From contig NZ_CP015864.1 in assembly GCF_002163755.1 (NCBI RefSeq), positions 744,001-808,000 on the forward strand: DNA of 64,000 nt, given 5' to 3'. How positions within the stretch are numbered: the stretch's first letter is position 1; the number at the start of each line of letters is the position of its first letter. Below the pieces are notes generated by a model. The model was not told the origin of the DNA. It saw only the letters and a program-made list of their open reading frames with translations, and did not search any database. Source of the DNA: Vibrio campbellii CAIM 519 = NBRC 15631 = ATCC 25920. Lineage in GTDB: Bacteria; Pseudomonadota; Gammaproteobacteria; Enterobacterales; Vibrionaceae. This document shows positions 49,842 through 58,956 of the stretch, in pieces. The position numbers and the translations under genes are program-made.

Positions 49842-50540
49842 GAAAGGCCTAGTTAATGGGATATATGTTTAGTTTGCAGCCTGCCTTCTCAGAAGTGATA
49901 GCACTCAACAAACTTATTGGAGCGATTTAATGTATAGATATCAGTATATAACGTGACTTCTACATACCATGTGAGACTAGCTTTCTTTTTGCGCATCGCA
50001 TTCTCAATTTTGAGAAATTGTAACATTATGCTGTATTTTTGTATAAGTAGCTCTTGAACTCATCGAACACAAAGTTTATTCGCAGGACTATCATTAGGAC
50101 GTTAACTTACCTTCAGAAAACGATGAGCGTACTGTCAAATCTTCCCGTGACAGAGAGGAATAAAGCAGCATTCATTAATGTATTTTTGAATAGAGCCTCT
50201 TATCAAAGACAACTCCAGTTCCGCCTGCACACTGCTAGTGTTCTTGATATAAAAACCAATGCATTTTTCGGTAACCACAAAATACTATTGACTTAACCGC
50301 GTGAGAATAATGAACAATTACCATTTTCACCCTAATAGAAGCAATTTAATAAAAGCCTAATAAAACCAACTTAAATCACTGATATTTAAGATAAATAAAG
50401 CATATAACTCAACACTTAAATAGGTGTTTAGCCTTTTCTGAACTGGAATATAACGAGTAATTTAAGTGCTAACTTACGAAGAAAAGGTAAAAGCGAATGG
50501 GGTAACTAGACGAGTACTCAGCGACTCAATAAGCCTACAA
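49842..50540. other. Long A+T-rich gap upstream of the vxr locus
   Basis: About 700 bases have no convincing gene. They contain a short palindrome CTCAATTTTGAG near 50009 and, at the right end, a segment that leads into the hairpin at 50541-50582. A small plus-strand RNA could start in this gap. Confidence 0.4.
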
Positions 50541-50582
50541 GGTACGGATATTACCGCTGTTATCTGTACTCCGTATTTTTTT
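50541..50582 (+). terminator. Hairpin with long U run upstream of vxrA (possible small RNA end)
   Basis: GGTAC-G-GATA pairs with TATC-T-GTAC around a 10-base loop, followed by TCCGTATTTTTTT. It is a plus-strand terminator located 70 bases before the vxrA start, with no ORF upstream. It may end a small RNA or attenuate transcription into vxrA. Confidence 0.6.
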
Positions 50583-50651
50583 GTCTCGGTACTATTGTTG
50601 ACAGTAGGGTTACAAAACTCAGTGAAATAGCTCTAGAATTCGAGGGTCTAT

Positions 50652-52076
50652 TTGAAACCAAGGTTTGTCATGTTTGAGCGCGTATCTTTTTTATTGTTTG
50701 GCAGTTTACTGTCATGCTTGGCGCATGGAGAAACCTTGCAAAATCGCTGGCAAGAGTTCTACCAAAATACATGGCAAAACACTCCATATGCCCTTACACA
50801 GAACGAATTGAGTCGTTATCCACCAGCCTTATTAAAAAGTAGTGCGCTCTATCCAAACTTCAACGCATTTACTTGGCATGATTTACGACTCTTAAACACC
50901 GCCGCGACCCATTGCCAAAGCATAAAGTCAGATAACGCCAAACTTAACCGAGCGATAGAGTTTGAGCTTGCACTTTGTAGAGGAAAACAATTAAAGCCGG
51001 ACTGGTTTAGCTCAAACAATGTCATGCACCCAGCAGGCGGTAGTTATGCCGATCGATACCTCAAAAAATATAATAACATTGAGCCACAATCATTAATGGC
51101 AATTGCACCATTCACCACAATTTCCAACCCAATTAACCCCTTACATCGGAAGCTGGGTTCCCTTTCTCCGCAAGGACGAGATGCCCTGCTAAATGGTTAT
51201 CGAGCATGGTTAGAGGCTGATACCCTATGGCTTGGGAATGAAAGTGGCTTAAAAGCGGTGTCTGCTTCGGTTTGGCAGCCGCTAGCTCAAAAAGCCAATC
51301 TGTCTTTACAAGGTGAGAATTGCGCTTTTACTTACAGTAATTTATGCATCGCAGAAAGAAACACATCGACAATTTCATGGCAGATCGTGCTTACTCTTTT
51401 AGGAGGCATTTGCTTAGCTTTTATTGCTCGACTGAGCTTTTTAAAGCATAAACAACGTCGAGAAAAACGTTTTATTTTACAGTTGCTCACTCATGAACTT
51501 CGAACCCCTATCACTAGCTTAGGGCTAACTGTAGATATATTTCGCCATCAATTTGATGATATGGACGAGACATTACAAGATACGTTTTGGCGTTTGGTTT
51601 CAGATTATCAGCGCCTTTCGCAACTTACTGAGAACAGTAGGACCTATTTGAGCACCTCAACATCAGATAAGTTGTTGTATCAAACCGCATCACTAGAAGA
51701 ATGGCTAACCTACTGCTGTGAGAAAAATAATGTGAGATATCAACTCAACCAAGATAAGCAACTCAGCTTACCTTATTACTGGTTAACCATTTGTCTTGAA
51801 AACTTAGTCAAAAACGCTCAACAGCATGGAGCCGGAGCCATCACTGTGCATGTTCAAGTTTCTCAAACACTGACGATAGAAGTGCAAGATGAAGGTCAGT
51901 TCCCTTCTTATTGGCAACGTTTATTTCCCTCAAAAGCGGCTCATTCAAACAACATGGGAATTGGTTTAGATATTGTGAAACATTTAATGAAGATGGCGAA
52001 TGGAAAACTCATCATTCTTCGTAACCCTACTCGTTGTATATTGGAGCTACCTTATGAAGACCATTCTGCTGATTGA
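50652..52076 (+). CDS. vxrA: Sensor histidine kinase VxrA/VbrK
   Basis: The 474-residue inner-membrane kinase has a signal-anchor (about 8-26), a periplasmic sensor domain of about 210 residues and a second membrane helix (about 240-262). Then come a DHp helix with His281 (LLTHELRTPITSL) and a HATPase domain (NLVKNAQQHG, DEGQFPSY and GIGLDIVKHLMKMANGKL). Gene order with an OmpR-type regulator and a DUF2861 gene is that of VxrABC in V. cholerae and VbrK/VbrR in V. parahaemolyticus, which respond to beta-lactam or cell-wall damage. TTG at 50652 is shown as start; an ATG at 50670 is possible. Confidence 0.87.
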   Translation: MKPRFVMFERVSFLLFGSLLSCLAHGETLQNRWQEFYQNTWQNTPYALTQNELSRYPPALLKSSALYPNFNAFTWHDLRLLNTAATHCQSIKSDNAKLNRAIEFELALCRGKQLKPDWFSSNNVMHPAGGSYADRYLKKYNNIEPQSLMAIAPFTTISNPINPLHRKLGSLSPQGRDALLNGYRAWLEADTLWLGNESGLKAVSASVWQPLAQKANLSLQGENCAFTYSNLCIAERNTSTISWQIVLTLLGGICLAFIARLSFLKHKQRREKRFILQLLTHELRTPITSLGLTVDIFRHQFDDMDETLQDTFWRLVSDYQRLSQLTENSRTYLSTSTSDKLLYQTASLEEWLTYCCEKNNVRYQLNQDKQLSLPYYWLTICLENLVKNAQQHGAGAITVHVQVSQTLTIEVQDEGQFPSYWQRLFPSKAAHSNNMGIGLDIVKHLMKMANGKLIILRNPTRCILELPYEDHSAD

Positions 52077-52704
52077 AGATGATGAACTACTCGGTCAAGG
52101 CTTGGTTGCCTTTTTCACATCTCATCAGTTCAAGTGTTTGTGGGCGACCAATGCCGAACAAGCCAACAAACTCTGGTATAAAGCGGATGTGATAATTTTA
52201 GATCGTCAGCTAAATGACGGAGATAGTTTACAACACTTAGCTCAGTGGCTATTGCTGAAAGCGGTACCTGTTATCGTTTTAACAGCAAAAATAGAGGTTG
52301 AGCAACGTATTGAAGGACTAATGGCTGGCGCAAAAGATTACGTTACTAAACCATTTTCTAGCGAGGAGTTACTTGCAAGAGTACTCACTCAATTGCGCCC
52401 TCTTGGTTCTAGTTTGTTGACGTACGAGAATATCGAATTGGATTTAGGGCAAAGAGTAGCGCGAGTTAAACAGCAGAACATTGCGCTAAAACCGAAAGAA
52501 TTCCAGTTACTATTGCTGTTAGTTCAAAACCAAGGGCGAGTTTTTCACCGTGATGAATTGCTGAACAAAATTTGGGGGTATGAAGCCTTTCCCAGCACTC
52601 GTACCGTAGACAACCACATATTGCACTTGAGACAAAAACTGCCAAGCTTGAACATTGAAACGCATCGCGGTGTAGGTTATCGACTTCGTGAGGAACAAAA
52701 ATGA
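52054..52704 (+). CDS. vxrB: OmpR-family response regulator VxrB/VbrR
   Basis: The 216-residue protein has a receiver domain with the acidic pair ED and phosphoacceptor Asp50 (VIILDRQLND), the switch Lys in DYVTKPF, and a C-terminal winged helix (VFHRDELLNKIWGY, RTVDNHILHLRQKLP, THRGVGYRL). ATG 52054 has GGAG at good spacing, and the gene overlaps vxrA by 23 bases. It activates cell-wall, T6SS, iron and beta-lactamase genes in known vibrios. It overlaps the next gene by four bases. Confidence 0.9.
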   Translation: MKTILLIEDDELLGQGLVAFFTSHQFKCLWATNAEQANKLWYKADVIILDRQLNDGDSLQHLAQWLLLKAVPVIVLTAKIEVEQRIEGLMAGAKDYVTKPFSSEELLARVLTQLRPLGSSLLTYENIELDLGQRVARVKQQNIALKPKEFQLLLLLVQNQGRVFHRDELLNKIWGYEAFPSTRTVDNHILHLRQKLPSLNIETHRGVGYRLREEQK

Positions 52705-53525
52705 CACGAGTATGCAAAAGGCTCCTATTCGCTTTAGCCGGAGCGGGGACGGTTTTGTCGACTTATGCTCACGCAAACCTATTTACAGTCTCTCCGCTGG
52801 AACATGCTTATCAAGCCACGTTGACTCATCAGCCTCAGTTGGCTTGGCAAGAGCTTTTTCTCGCTCTACGTCAGAATGAAATCAGTAGCAAATACTGGGT
52901 TCCTATCAAGAATGAACTCCTATCCCAAACCGCTTGTGGAACGGAGCTGAGTTCAGGGAAGAAGTTGACTTCACAACTCACGCTTGGTGTGATTAAGCGA
53001 TTTGGGCTCACCTCTCAAGGTTATCAAATCCGCCTTTCTGTTGAGCAATACACGAAAAATCAATCCGTTACACTCACATCGCCAAATGGTGTTGCATTAC
53101 TTAAAGGTAACTTGATTGCCAACCCACAGTATCAAGAAATCGAGAGCATTGACCTGCTGCAAAAACCAGTCTCGGGAATTTACACTTTATCTCTTGGAAA
53201 CCAGAAAATAGATTTACTGATTGCTATTCCGGAAGGTGCACCATGGTTATCTCTGGGAAATAAAGAAGGGCACAGAACAGTCGAAACAACTTTGCCAACT
53301 AACGTCTCACCTTGCCCAAAAGCCATGGCAACGTGGCAATGGTTTGATAAGAACTACAATTTGCTAGGCAGTACGATCCCATTTACCCATTCTCTTGAAG
53401 GCATTCCTAAACAACCGTTCACCGAGGACAAAGCAGAACATTTGACTGCAAGTGTTCAATTAGTTGAGTTTCAAAATGGCGTGCAAATTGAGTATATCCA
53501 GCGATTAGCCATCCCCTATCGATGA
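52701..53525 (+). CDS. vxrC: DUF2861 family periplasmic protein VxrC
   Basis: The 274-residue exported protein has a signal peptide ending TYAHA and starts at an ATGA overlap with vxrB. The mature part matches the DUF2861 family always found behind vxrAB: HQPQLAWQELFLALRQNE and Cys residues in QTACGTEL and VSPCPKA that could pair. It probably tunes or senses with VxrA in the periplasm. No known catalytic motif. The role is inferred from the conserved operon. Confidence 0.85.
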   Translation: MTRVCKRLLFALAGAGTVLSTYAHANLFTVSPLEHAYQATLTHQPQLAWQELFLALRQNEISSKYWVPIKNELLSQTACGTELSSGKKLTSQLTLGVIKRFGLTSQGYQIRLSVEQYTKNQSVTLTSPNGVALLKGNLIANPQYQEIESIDLLQKPVSGIYTLSLGNQKIDLLIAIPEGAPWLSLGNKEGHRTVETTLPTNVSPCPKAMATWQWFDKNYNLLGSTIPFTHSLEGIPKQPFTEDKAEHLTASVQLVEFQNGVQIEYIQRLAIPYR

Positions 53526-53598
53526 ATAGAGACATATAGGTGACACGCGCAATATCGCACTTCGATTAAATGACATTATCGTTAATTGGAGTTTAATT

Positions 53599-55881
53599 AT
53601 GTCACCCAAAAAAGTTTTACTGTTTCTTTTTCTTTTTCTTTTTCTTAGTAGTATTAGTCTTATCGCAATCAGACCAAGTTTTGCCCGACCTATACACCTT
53701 CACGATCAAAACAACCAAATCTATATTGCACCGCAAACACTGGAAATTCGTTGGAATACATTATCCATAAACGAAGCCTCATTAACCGTCGACAAACAGA
53801 AGCAACAAAGTTATGAGATTCTTAAAATGGCAAAGAATCTTGTTTCTTGGAAGCTTATTCCTAGCCAAATAGAAGTCACAGCAAGATTATCAGACTCTAC
53901 GCTCGATCTTTCCTTTGACTCTGGATCAAACACGACCGTTTCTCGCCAAAAACCAATGTCTCTGAATTGGTTTGATCTCAATGAAAATCGAAGCCAAACG
54001 CTTCTATTACCCCTTAGCGAGGGAATGCGAATTCCTATCTCTAACGCGCAATGGGCTGCGTTCCTCGAAGATAACTATTCGGGTTCAAACACGACACAAG
54101 ATCTCAAAATGCCATTTTGGACAGTCGAACAAAACGGCAAGTACATCAACTATCTCATTACAACGCCAATCAATAACCTACTCAACTTCAAACGAGTCAA
54201 TGGACGAATTAACATGTCTGCGAGCCATCAATTTACGCAACTTAATAAAGATGAACGCTTTAAGTTGCAAGTATCGATTGATGACACGCAGTTGAGCGGA
54301 GCAAAAGCATATCGTCTATGGCGCCAACATAAAGGATTCAGAGATCCTCTCAGTGCAAAAGCAAAACGCAATGCCAATGTAAAGAAACTGGTTGGAGCAA
54401 GCCACGTGTATTTGTTTGGTAAAGGTCCGCTTAGCATTAGTGATGTAAAAGACTGGTGGGGTCTGAAGAGTTGGTATTTGACACAATCCAATTTGACAGT
54501 GCCAAGCTCCGCAAAACAAGAGCTAGACGCACTAAAAAAACAGCAAAAATGGTTTAGCCAGTATCACAAGCAACTGCTGCTCGATTCAATTATTGGCTCA
54601 TTAACGACAAAGTTCCCTGTCTCTTATCCAACCTTAGACAACAATACTATCCAAGACCAGTACCGCTCGGCTCAATCTATTAAGACCTACTTAGCGATGC
54701 ATGCTGGTAACTATTTGAATGGCACAAATACTTGGGGACAAGCGCTTTCATCTGACATGCTCGATAACTTTCACAAAGCGGGATTAGCTCATCTTTGGCT
54801 TGGTTTTGATAATTGGATGCCAAGCTTCTATAACCCACAACTTATAGATACCGCGAAACAACAAGGCTATTTAGTTGGCGTATACGATTCTTATAACACT
54901 GCGATTCACAAAGGCAGTAACGACGGTTGGTTAACGGCAAACTTACCTGAAGAAATGCGCCTAGGGTGCGCAATTGAACTCGCTAGCGGAAAAAAGAAAT
55001 CTGGCTTTCGAGGGAATGGATATTATCTCAACCCGAACTGTCAATTGGACTATGTAAAGCGTCGGATGTTAGATATTGTTAAATATGGTCACTTTAATAG
55101 TCTTTTCTTGGATGTCGATGCGACCGCAATGGCAAGAGAGGATTACCGCGACAACAGTGGCGAAAGTGACATGCTAGACGCGTTTAATCAAAGATTAGGT
55201 TGGTTGGCAAAACAAAGCAACCTTGTTTTGGGCTCTGAGGACGGCAACGGGTTAACCACTAAAGGCATTGCATTTGCTCACGGCTTAGAAACGGTTGGCT
55301 TTGGTTGGATTGACGCCGACATGACGAAACATCGCCAATCTGAGTATTACCTCGGTCGTTGGTACCCAGACCAAAAACCAGAGTATTTCTTTAAATCTGC
55401 AAAAGTAAAAGAGCCCTATCGTTCACTACTCTTTGCACCTCAATATCGTGTTCCCCTTTATCAAACGGTATTTCATGATGAAGTGATTAACTCTCATCAT
55501 TGGCATACTGACAGTCTAAAATTCAGCAATGTAAAAATGGAACGCGATCTAACTGGGATGTTGTACAACACTCCAGCGATGGTACATCTCACTCGAGATG
55601 AAGCTCTGACAGGTCAAAGCAAACGAATACAAGCGCTAAAGCACTATCAGGATGGCTTCGCTCCTATTCATCAACAGTTGTGGAACCAAGCGTTAGTGGA
55701 TTTTTCTTGGTTAGATTCTGAGGGTAAGGTCCAGCAGACAACCTTTGAGAATGGCAGCCAAATCATTGCTAACTTCTCATCTTCTCCTTATGACAACAAT
55801 AATATCGCCGTACAAGCAGGTTGCATTTATGCGCACCTAAGTAATGGGCAAAAGATAAATTGGTGCAGTCAGGCGCAATAA
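53599..55881 (+). CDS. Secreted glycoside hydrolase related to GH101/GH129
   Basis: The 760-residue exported protein has a hydrophobic leader built on repeated Phe-Leu, then a beta-rich region (about 30-230) and a TIM-barrel part (about 300-690). Candidate carboxylates are in LFLDVDATAM and VLGSEDGNG, matching the Asp nucleophile region of GH129-type alpha-N-acetylgalactosaminidases. The tail is beta-sandwich-like. Such enzymes remove GalNAc from mucin O-glycans. GGAG lies seven bases before ATG. It follows vxrC by 73 bases in the same direction and may be read from the same promoter. The GH family call is from motifs and order, not alignment. Confidence 0.6.
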   Translation: MSPKKVLLFLFLFLFLSSISLIAIRPSFARPIHLHDQNNQIYIAPQTLEIRWNTLSINEASLTVDKQKQQSYEILKMAKNLVSWKLIPSQIEVTARLSDSTLDLSFDSGSNTTVSRQKPMSLNWFDLNENRSQTLLLPLSEGMRIPISNAQWAAFLEDNYSGSNTTQDLKMPFWTVEQNGKYINYLITTPINNLLNFKRVNGRINMSASHQFTQLNKDERFKLQVSIDDTQLSGAKAYRLWRQHKGFRDPLSAKAKRNANVKKLVGASHVYLFGKGPLSISDVKDWWGLKSWYLTQSNLTVPSSAKQELDALKKQQKWFSQYHKQLLLDSIIGSLTTKFPVSYPTLDNNTIQDQYRSAQSIKTYLAMHAGNYLNGTNTWGQALSSDMLDNFHKAGLAHLWLGFDNWMPSFYNPQLIDTAKQQGYLVGVYDSYNTAIHKGSNDGWLTANLPEEMRLGCAIELASGKKKSGFRGNGYYLNPNCQLDYVKRRMLDIVKYGHFNSLFLDVDATAMAREDYRDNSGESDMLDAFNQRLGWLAKQSNLVLGSEDGNGLTTKGIAFAHGLETVGFGWIDADMTKHRQSEYYLGRWYPDQKPEYFFKSAKVKEPYRSLLFAPQYRVPLYQTVFHDEVINSHHWHTDSLKFSNVKMERDLTGMLYNTPAMVHLTRDEALTGQSKRIQALKHYQDGFAPIHQQLWNQALVDFSWLDSEGKVQQTTFENGSQIIANFSSSPYDNNNIAVQAGCIYAHLSNGQKINWCSQAQ
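53623..53646 (+). repeat. In-frame hexanucleotide repeat (TTTCTT)x4 in a signal peptide
   Basis: Four perfect TTTCTT copies encode Phe-Leu pairs in the signal-peptide core of the GH129-like gene. Gain or loss of a unit would change the hydrophobic length without shifting the frame. Confidence 0.9.
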
Positions 55882-55916
55882 TCTAAAGGGAACAATCTAA
55901 TTTCTACTGACACTTT

Positions 55917-55961
55917 CTCTCCAGTGGTTACTTAGACGTAAACTAAGCAACCACTGGAGAG
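55917..55961. terminator. Large inverted repeat between the GH129-like and GST genes
   Basis: Arms CTCTCCAGTGGTTACTTAG and CTAAGCAACCACTGGAGAG pair over 19 bases with one mismatch and a 7-base loop. No U run flanks it, so it may act as an RNA stabiliser or bidirectional terminator for the two convergent genes. Confidence 0.65.
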
Positions 55962-55969
55962 GGGTGACT

Positions 55970-56617
55970 TTAAACCTCTACCCCTATTTCATCTCCTTCT
56001 ACGATATCCGTTTCTTGGCTCGCCTCTTCCAACCACTGCTTTAAAGATTCACTTGCTAGCACCTTCTGTTGGTAAGCTTTGGCACTTTCCGATAACTTGA
56101 TGCCATAAGTTTGGAAACGCAGTGCCACAGGTGCATACATAGCATCAGCTATCGACCATTCTCCAAATAACCAGCCGTTCGGATACAGCTTGGCTTGCTC
56201 TGCCCAAATAGCGTCAATGCGTGCAATATCCTTACACACACCATCCGTTAAATCGACTTTTCTGCGAGCGCGGATATTCATTGGGAGCTTGTTTCTTAAA
56301 TCAAAGAAACCCGAATGCATTTCTGACGCAATGGCACGTGCTTTAGCTCGTTCTATGGAGTTGCTTGGCCATGCTCTACCTTGCAAGTACTGCTCGTTAA
56401 CGTACTCCAAAATCGCTAATGAATCCCACACGGTTGCGTAACCATCCACCAATGTAGGTACTTTCGCGGTTGGTGTAATACCTTCCAAGGTTTTGTAAAA
56501 ATCTTCCGTGAATAACTTGAGCTGGGTGACTTCCACATCCAATTTGAATTGAGAAAAGATCAGCCATGCGCGCAGTGACCAGCTCGAGTAGTTTTGGTTA
56601 GCAATAAACAGTTTCAT
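55970..56617 (-). CDS. Glutathione S-transferase (maleylacetoacetate isomerase-like / YfcF type)
   Basis: The 215-residue protein starts KLFIANQNYSSWSLRAWLIF, where Ser in NYSSWS activates glutathione, then has TAKVPTLVDGYATVWDSLAI with the cis-Pro and Asp-Ser pair. The C-domain is helical (NKLPMNIRARRKVDL). ATG 56617 is chosen because GGGGG precedes it and the GST fold starts there. It should conjugate or isomerise electrophiles in the cytosol. It is divergent from the LysR gene at 56736, which may control it. Confidence 0.87.
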   Translation of the reverse strand: MKLFIANQNYSSWSLRAWLIFSQFKLDVEVTQLKLFTEDFYKTLEGITPTAKVPTLVDGYATVWDSLAILEYVNEQYLQGRAWPSNSIERAKARAIASEMHSGFFDLRNKLPMNIRARRKVDLTDGVCKDIARIDAIWAEQAKLYPNGWLFGEWSIADAMYAPVALRFQTYGIKLSESAKAYQQKVLASESLKQWLEEASQETDIVEGDEIGVEV

Positions 56618-56735
56618 GACGCCCCCATGCGGTTCGTGTTTTGAGTACCCATTCACAATATCTGATTGTATTTAAGGGGACTAACGGATAGTTTTGATGG
56701 AACACTTCAACAAAAACGATGGATGAGTTTTAGAT

Positions 56736-57566
56736 ATGGATATCGATGCGTTGCGTAGCTTTCTTGCCTTTGTAGAAACGGGAAGTTTCACTCGTGCAGC
56801 CAAACAGATCAATCGCACCCAATCAGCGTTTAGTGCACAAATGCGTAAGTTGGAAGACGAACTCAGTGTCAGCTTGTTTGAGAAAGAGGGTCGCAACCTC
56901 GTACTGAGTGAAGCGGGATTGGCACTACGCTCTCATGCAGAGCAACTAGTCAGCTTACACAATCAAGCGCTGAAACAGGTGAAGCGCTATGAAAATAAGC
57001 GCCCTCTTCGCTTAGGTTGCCCAGAAGACTATAACGACAATATCCTGCCTAAAGTCATTCGTGTATTACAACAATCTGAACCCACGTGTTCGATTCAAGT
57101 CTTCAGTGAGCCAAGCATCACCTTGAGAGAAAAACTCGATGAAGGAAAGCTAGACGCCGCTATTGTGACAAGAGCACCGGACAGTGAAGAAGGTTACTGG
57201 CTAGCAAGCGACAAAGGCGTGTGGATTGCTCATCCTGATTTTGACATCGAGCGCGCCCAACCTCTCCCTCTCGCCCTATTCCAAACCGACTGCAAATACC
57301 ATGCTGCGGCCGTCGATGGATTAACCAAACGTGGTATTCCTTATCAACTACTAGCGTGTTGCAATACGGCCTCTGCACAACGAGCAATTGTACGTTCAGG
57401 TATGGCTATCGGTGCTCTGGGCAGTATTAGCGTTAGCGATGATCTCGAGATCTTAAACGATATGCCATCGCTGCCTTCCGTGGATATTGTGCTGGTAACG
57501 GGTGTTGAGCCTCATCCAATACTGGATAAAGAATGCTTAGCGCAATTGGTTGAGTTAATGGCTTAA
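56736..57566 (+). CDS. LysR family transcriptional regulator
   Basis: The 276-residue protein has an N-terminal winged helix (MDIDALRSFLAFVETGSFTR, AAKQINRTQSAFSAQMRKLE) and an effector-binding domain. It is a bit shorter than usual for LysR proteins but complete. It lies divergent from the GST gene (118-base gap) and convergent with the dioxygenase gene; the GST gene is the likeliest target. The effector is unknown. Confidence 0.88.
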   Translation: MDIDALRSFLAFVETGSFTRAAKQINRTQSAFSAQMRKLEDELSVSLFEKEGRNLVLSEAGLALRSHAEQLVSLHNQALKQVKRYENKRPLRLGCPEDYNDNILPKVIRVLQQSEPTCSIQVFSEPSITLREKLDEGKLDAAIVTRAPDSEEGYWLASDKGVWIAHPDFDIERAQPLPLALFQTDCKYHAAAVDGLTKRGIPYQLLACCNTASAQRAIVRSGMAIGALGSISVSDDLEILNDMPSLPSVDIVLVTGVEPHPILDKECLAQLVELMA

Positions 57567-57575
57567 ATAGATTCG

Positions 57576-58148
57576 CTAGCCAATCACAAAGTTAAATTCG
57601 CCCGTTAATCGCCCGTCGATTCGTATAGTTTCAAACTGTAGAGAATCACGGGCTTTGCCGCCCCACCATTCATCACCAGTATTGCCTTTTAAGTACAACT
57701 GAGTGGTCAGCAGCTCTTGGTTATCACGCCACAACTTGACGTGAATGTGCGGCGGACGAGAGGCATAAGGCACGGGATACAAAGTCTGGAATAAGTAGCG
57801 ACCATCCGATTGAGTTTCTGCAGCGCCAAAGCCAGCAAAGTGAGCATCAAACTTATCGTTATTTGGCTGCTTAGGGTGATCGTAAATCCCCTGCCCATCA
57901 CATTGCCAGATTTCTACCTTGATGCCTGAAACTGGGTTTCCTGTTATATCTACGACTTTGCCTTGCAGCACAATAGGTTCACCAAGCAAGCCCTCCGATT
58001 GCAGAATCAAGTTTTGACGAAGAGGAATGTCCACCACTGGATAAAATGGCCCTTCTGTTTGTGCTGGAGTTGGCCGCATTGGTGTTTTCGCTTTTAAAGA
58101 GGGTGCGAACAACAATGTCCACAGCGCTAAAAAGTGTCGTCGTTCCAT
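57576..58148 (-). CDS. Exported intradiol ring-cleavage dioxygenase-like protein
   Basis: The 190-residue protein has a short signal-like start (RRHFLALWTLLFAPSLKA, with a twin Arg) and the protocatechuate 3,4-dioxygenase fold: TEGPFYPV, VEIWQCDGQGIYDHP with a Tyr, and YPVPYASRPPHIHVKLW with Tyr and the His-x-His iron ligands. Fe(III) would be bound by two Tyr and two His. Exported relatives act on aromatic or unknown diols. It is a single gene of normal length. Confidence 0.85.
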   Translation of the reverse strand: MERRHFLALWTLLFAPSLKAKTPMRPTPAQTEGPFYPVVDIPLRQNLILQSEGLLGEPIVLQGKVVDITGNPVSGIKVEIWQCDGQGIYDHPKQPNNDKFDAHFAGFGAAETQSDGRYLFQTLYPVPYASRPPHIHVKLWRDNQELLTTQLYLKGNTGDEWWGGKARDSLQFETIRIDGRLTGEFNFVIG

Positions 58149-58287
58149 AATGTCACCAATCGAAAAGTTTTGAGTTAAGTTTGGTGGAACTTGAGCGATT
58201 TGCCATGACGAATATAAAAAATACCCCTGCTAGAGAGTCATTTGCAGAGGCACTGTGGAACTAAATGATGAGTGTTTGATTGAAGAT

Positions 58288-58956
58288 TTATGCGGCTTCG
58301 AACGCCAATGCTTTCTTCTCTACCTGACGGAAAATGAGAGTTAGCACACCATTTACCGTTAAATAAAATGCGCCTGCAATACCAAATACCGTCAACGTAT
58401 CGTAAGTTTGTGCGTTAATGCGCTGCGCGTAACCCATCAGATCCATGATCGTAATTGTGCTCGTTAATGACGTACCTTTGAAGACCAAAATCACTTCGTT
58501 CGAGTAAGCCGGAACAGCACGACGAATGGCGTATGGCAGCAGCACTTTTAGTGTTGCGGTTTTGTTCATTCCTAATGCACGACACGCTTGCCATTGACCG
58601 GAAGGAATCGCGTTAAACGCCCCTTTGAACAACTGAGTACTGTATGCCGCGGTATTCAGGGCTAGCGCTAACATCGCACAGAACCAAGGTTGGCTTAACC
58701 ATGTCCAAAATACACTTTCTCTTACAACATCAAACTGACCCGGACCGTAGTACACCAAAAAGATCTGTACCAACAGAGGCGTACCAGTGAACAAGGTGAT
58801 GATGCCACGGCTTACCCAATGCAAACCCGGTGTACGTAGGATCAGAGTCAGCGTCATCATCAGAGCTAAGAGACAGCCCACGACCAAGGAAGCGGCGGTT
58901 AACTGGAGGCTAGTGCCTAAGCCATCCAACATTTGCCAAACGTGTTGTTCGTTCAT
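58288..58956 (-). CDS. artM: Arginine ABC transporter permease ArtM
   Basis: The 222-residue inner-membrane permease has five or six helices and the EAA loop AFNAIPSGQWQACRALGMNK that contacts the ATPase. It is last in artP-artI-artQ-artM, the E. coli operon order, and overlaps artQ by four bases. It imports L-arginine with ArtQ, ArtP and ArtI. No terminator hairpin was recognised downstream. Confidence 0.9.
   Translation of the reverse strand: MNEQHVWQMLDGLGTSLQLTAASLVVGCLLALMMTLTLILRTPGLHWVSRGIITLFTGTPLLVQIFLVYYGPGQFDVVRESVFWTWLSQPWFCAMLALALNTAAYSTQLFKGAFNAIPSGQWQACRALGMNKTATLKVLLPYAIRRAVPAYSNEVILVFKGTSLTSTITIMDLMGYAQRINAQTYDTLTVFGIAGAFYLTVNGVLTLIFRQVEKKALAFEAA

Noticed and set aside
50054..50296. 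An 80-codon frame upstream of vxrA
   Set aside because: No ribosome site and no coding character; the region looks regulatory.
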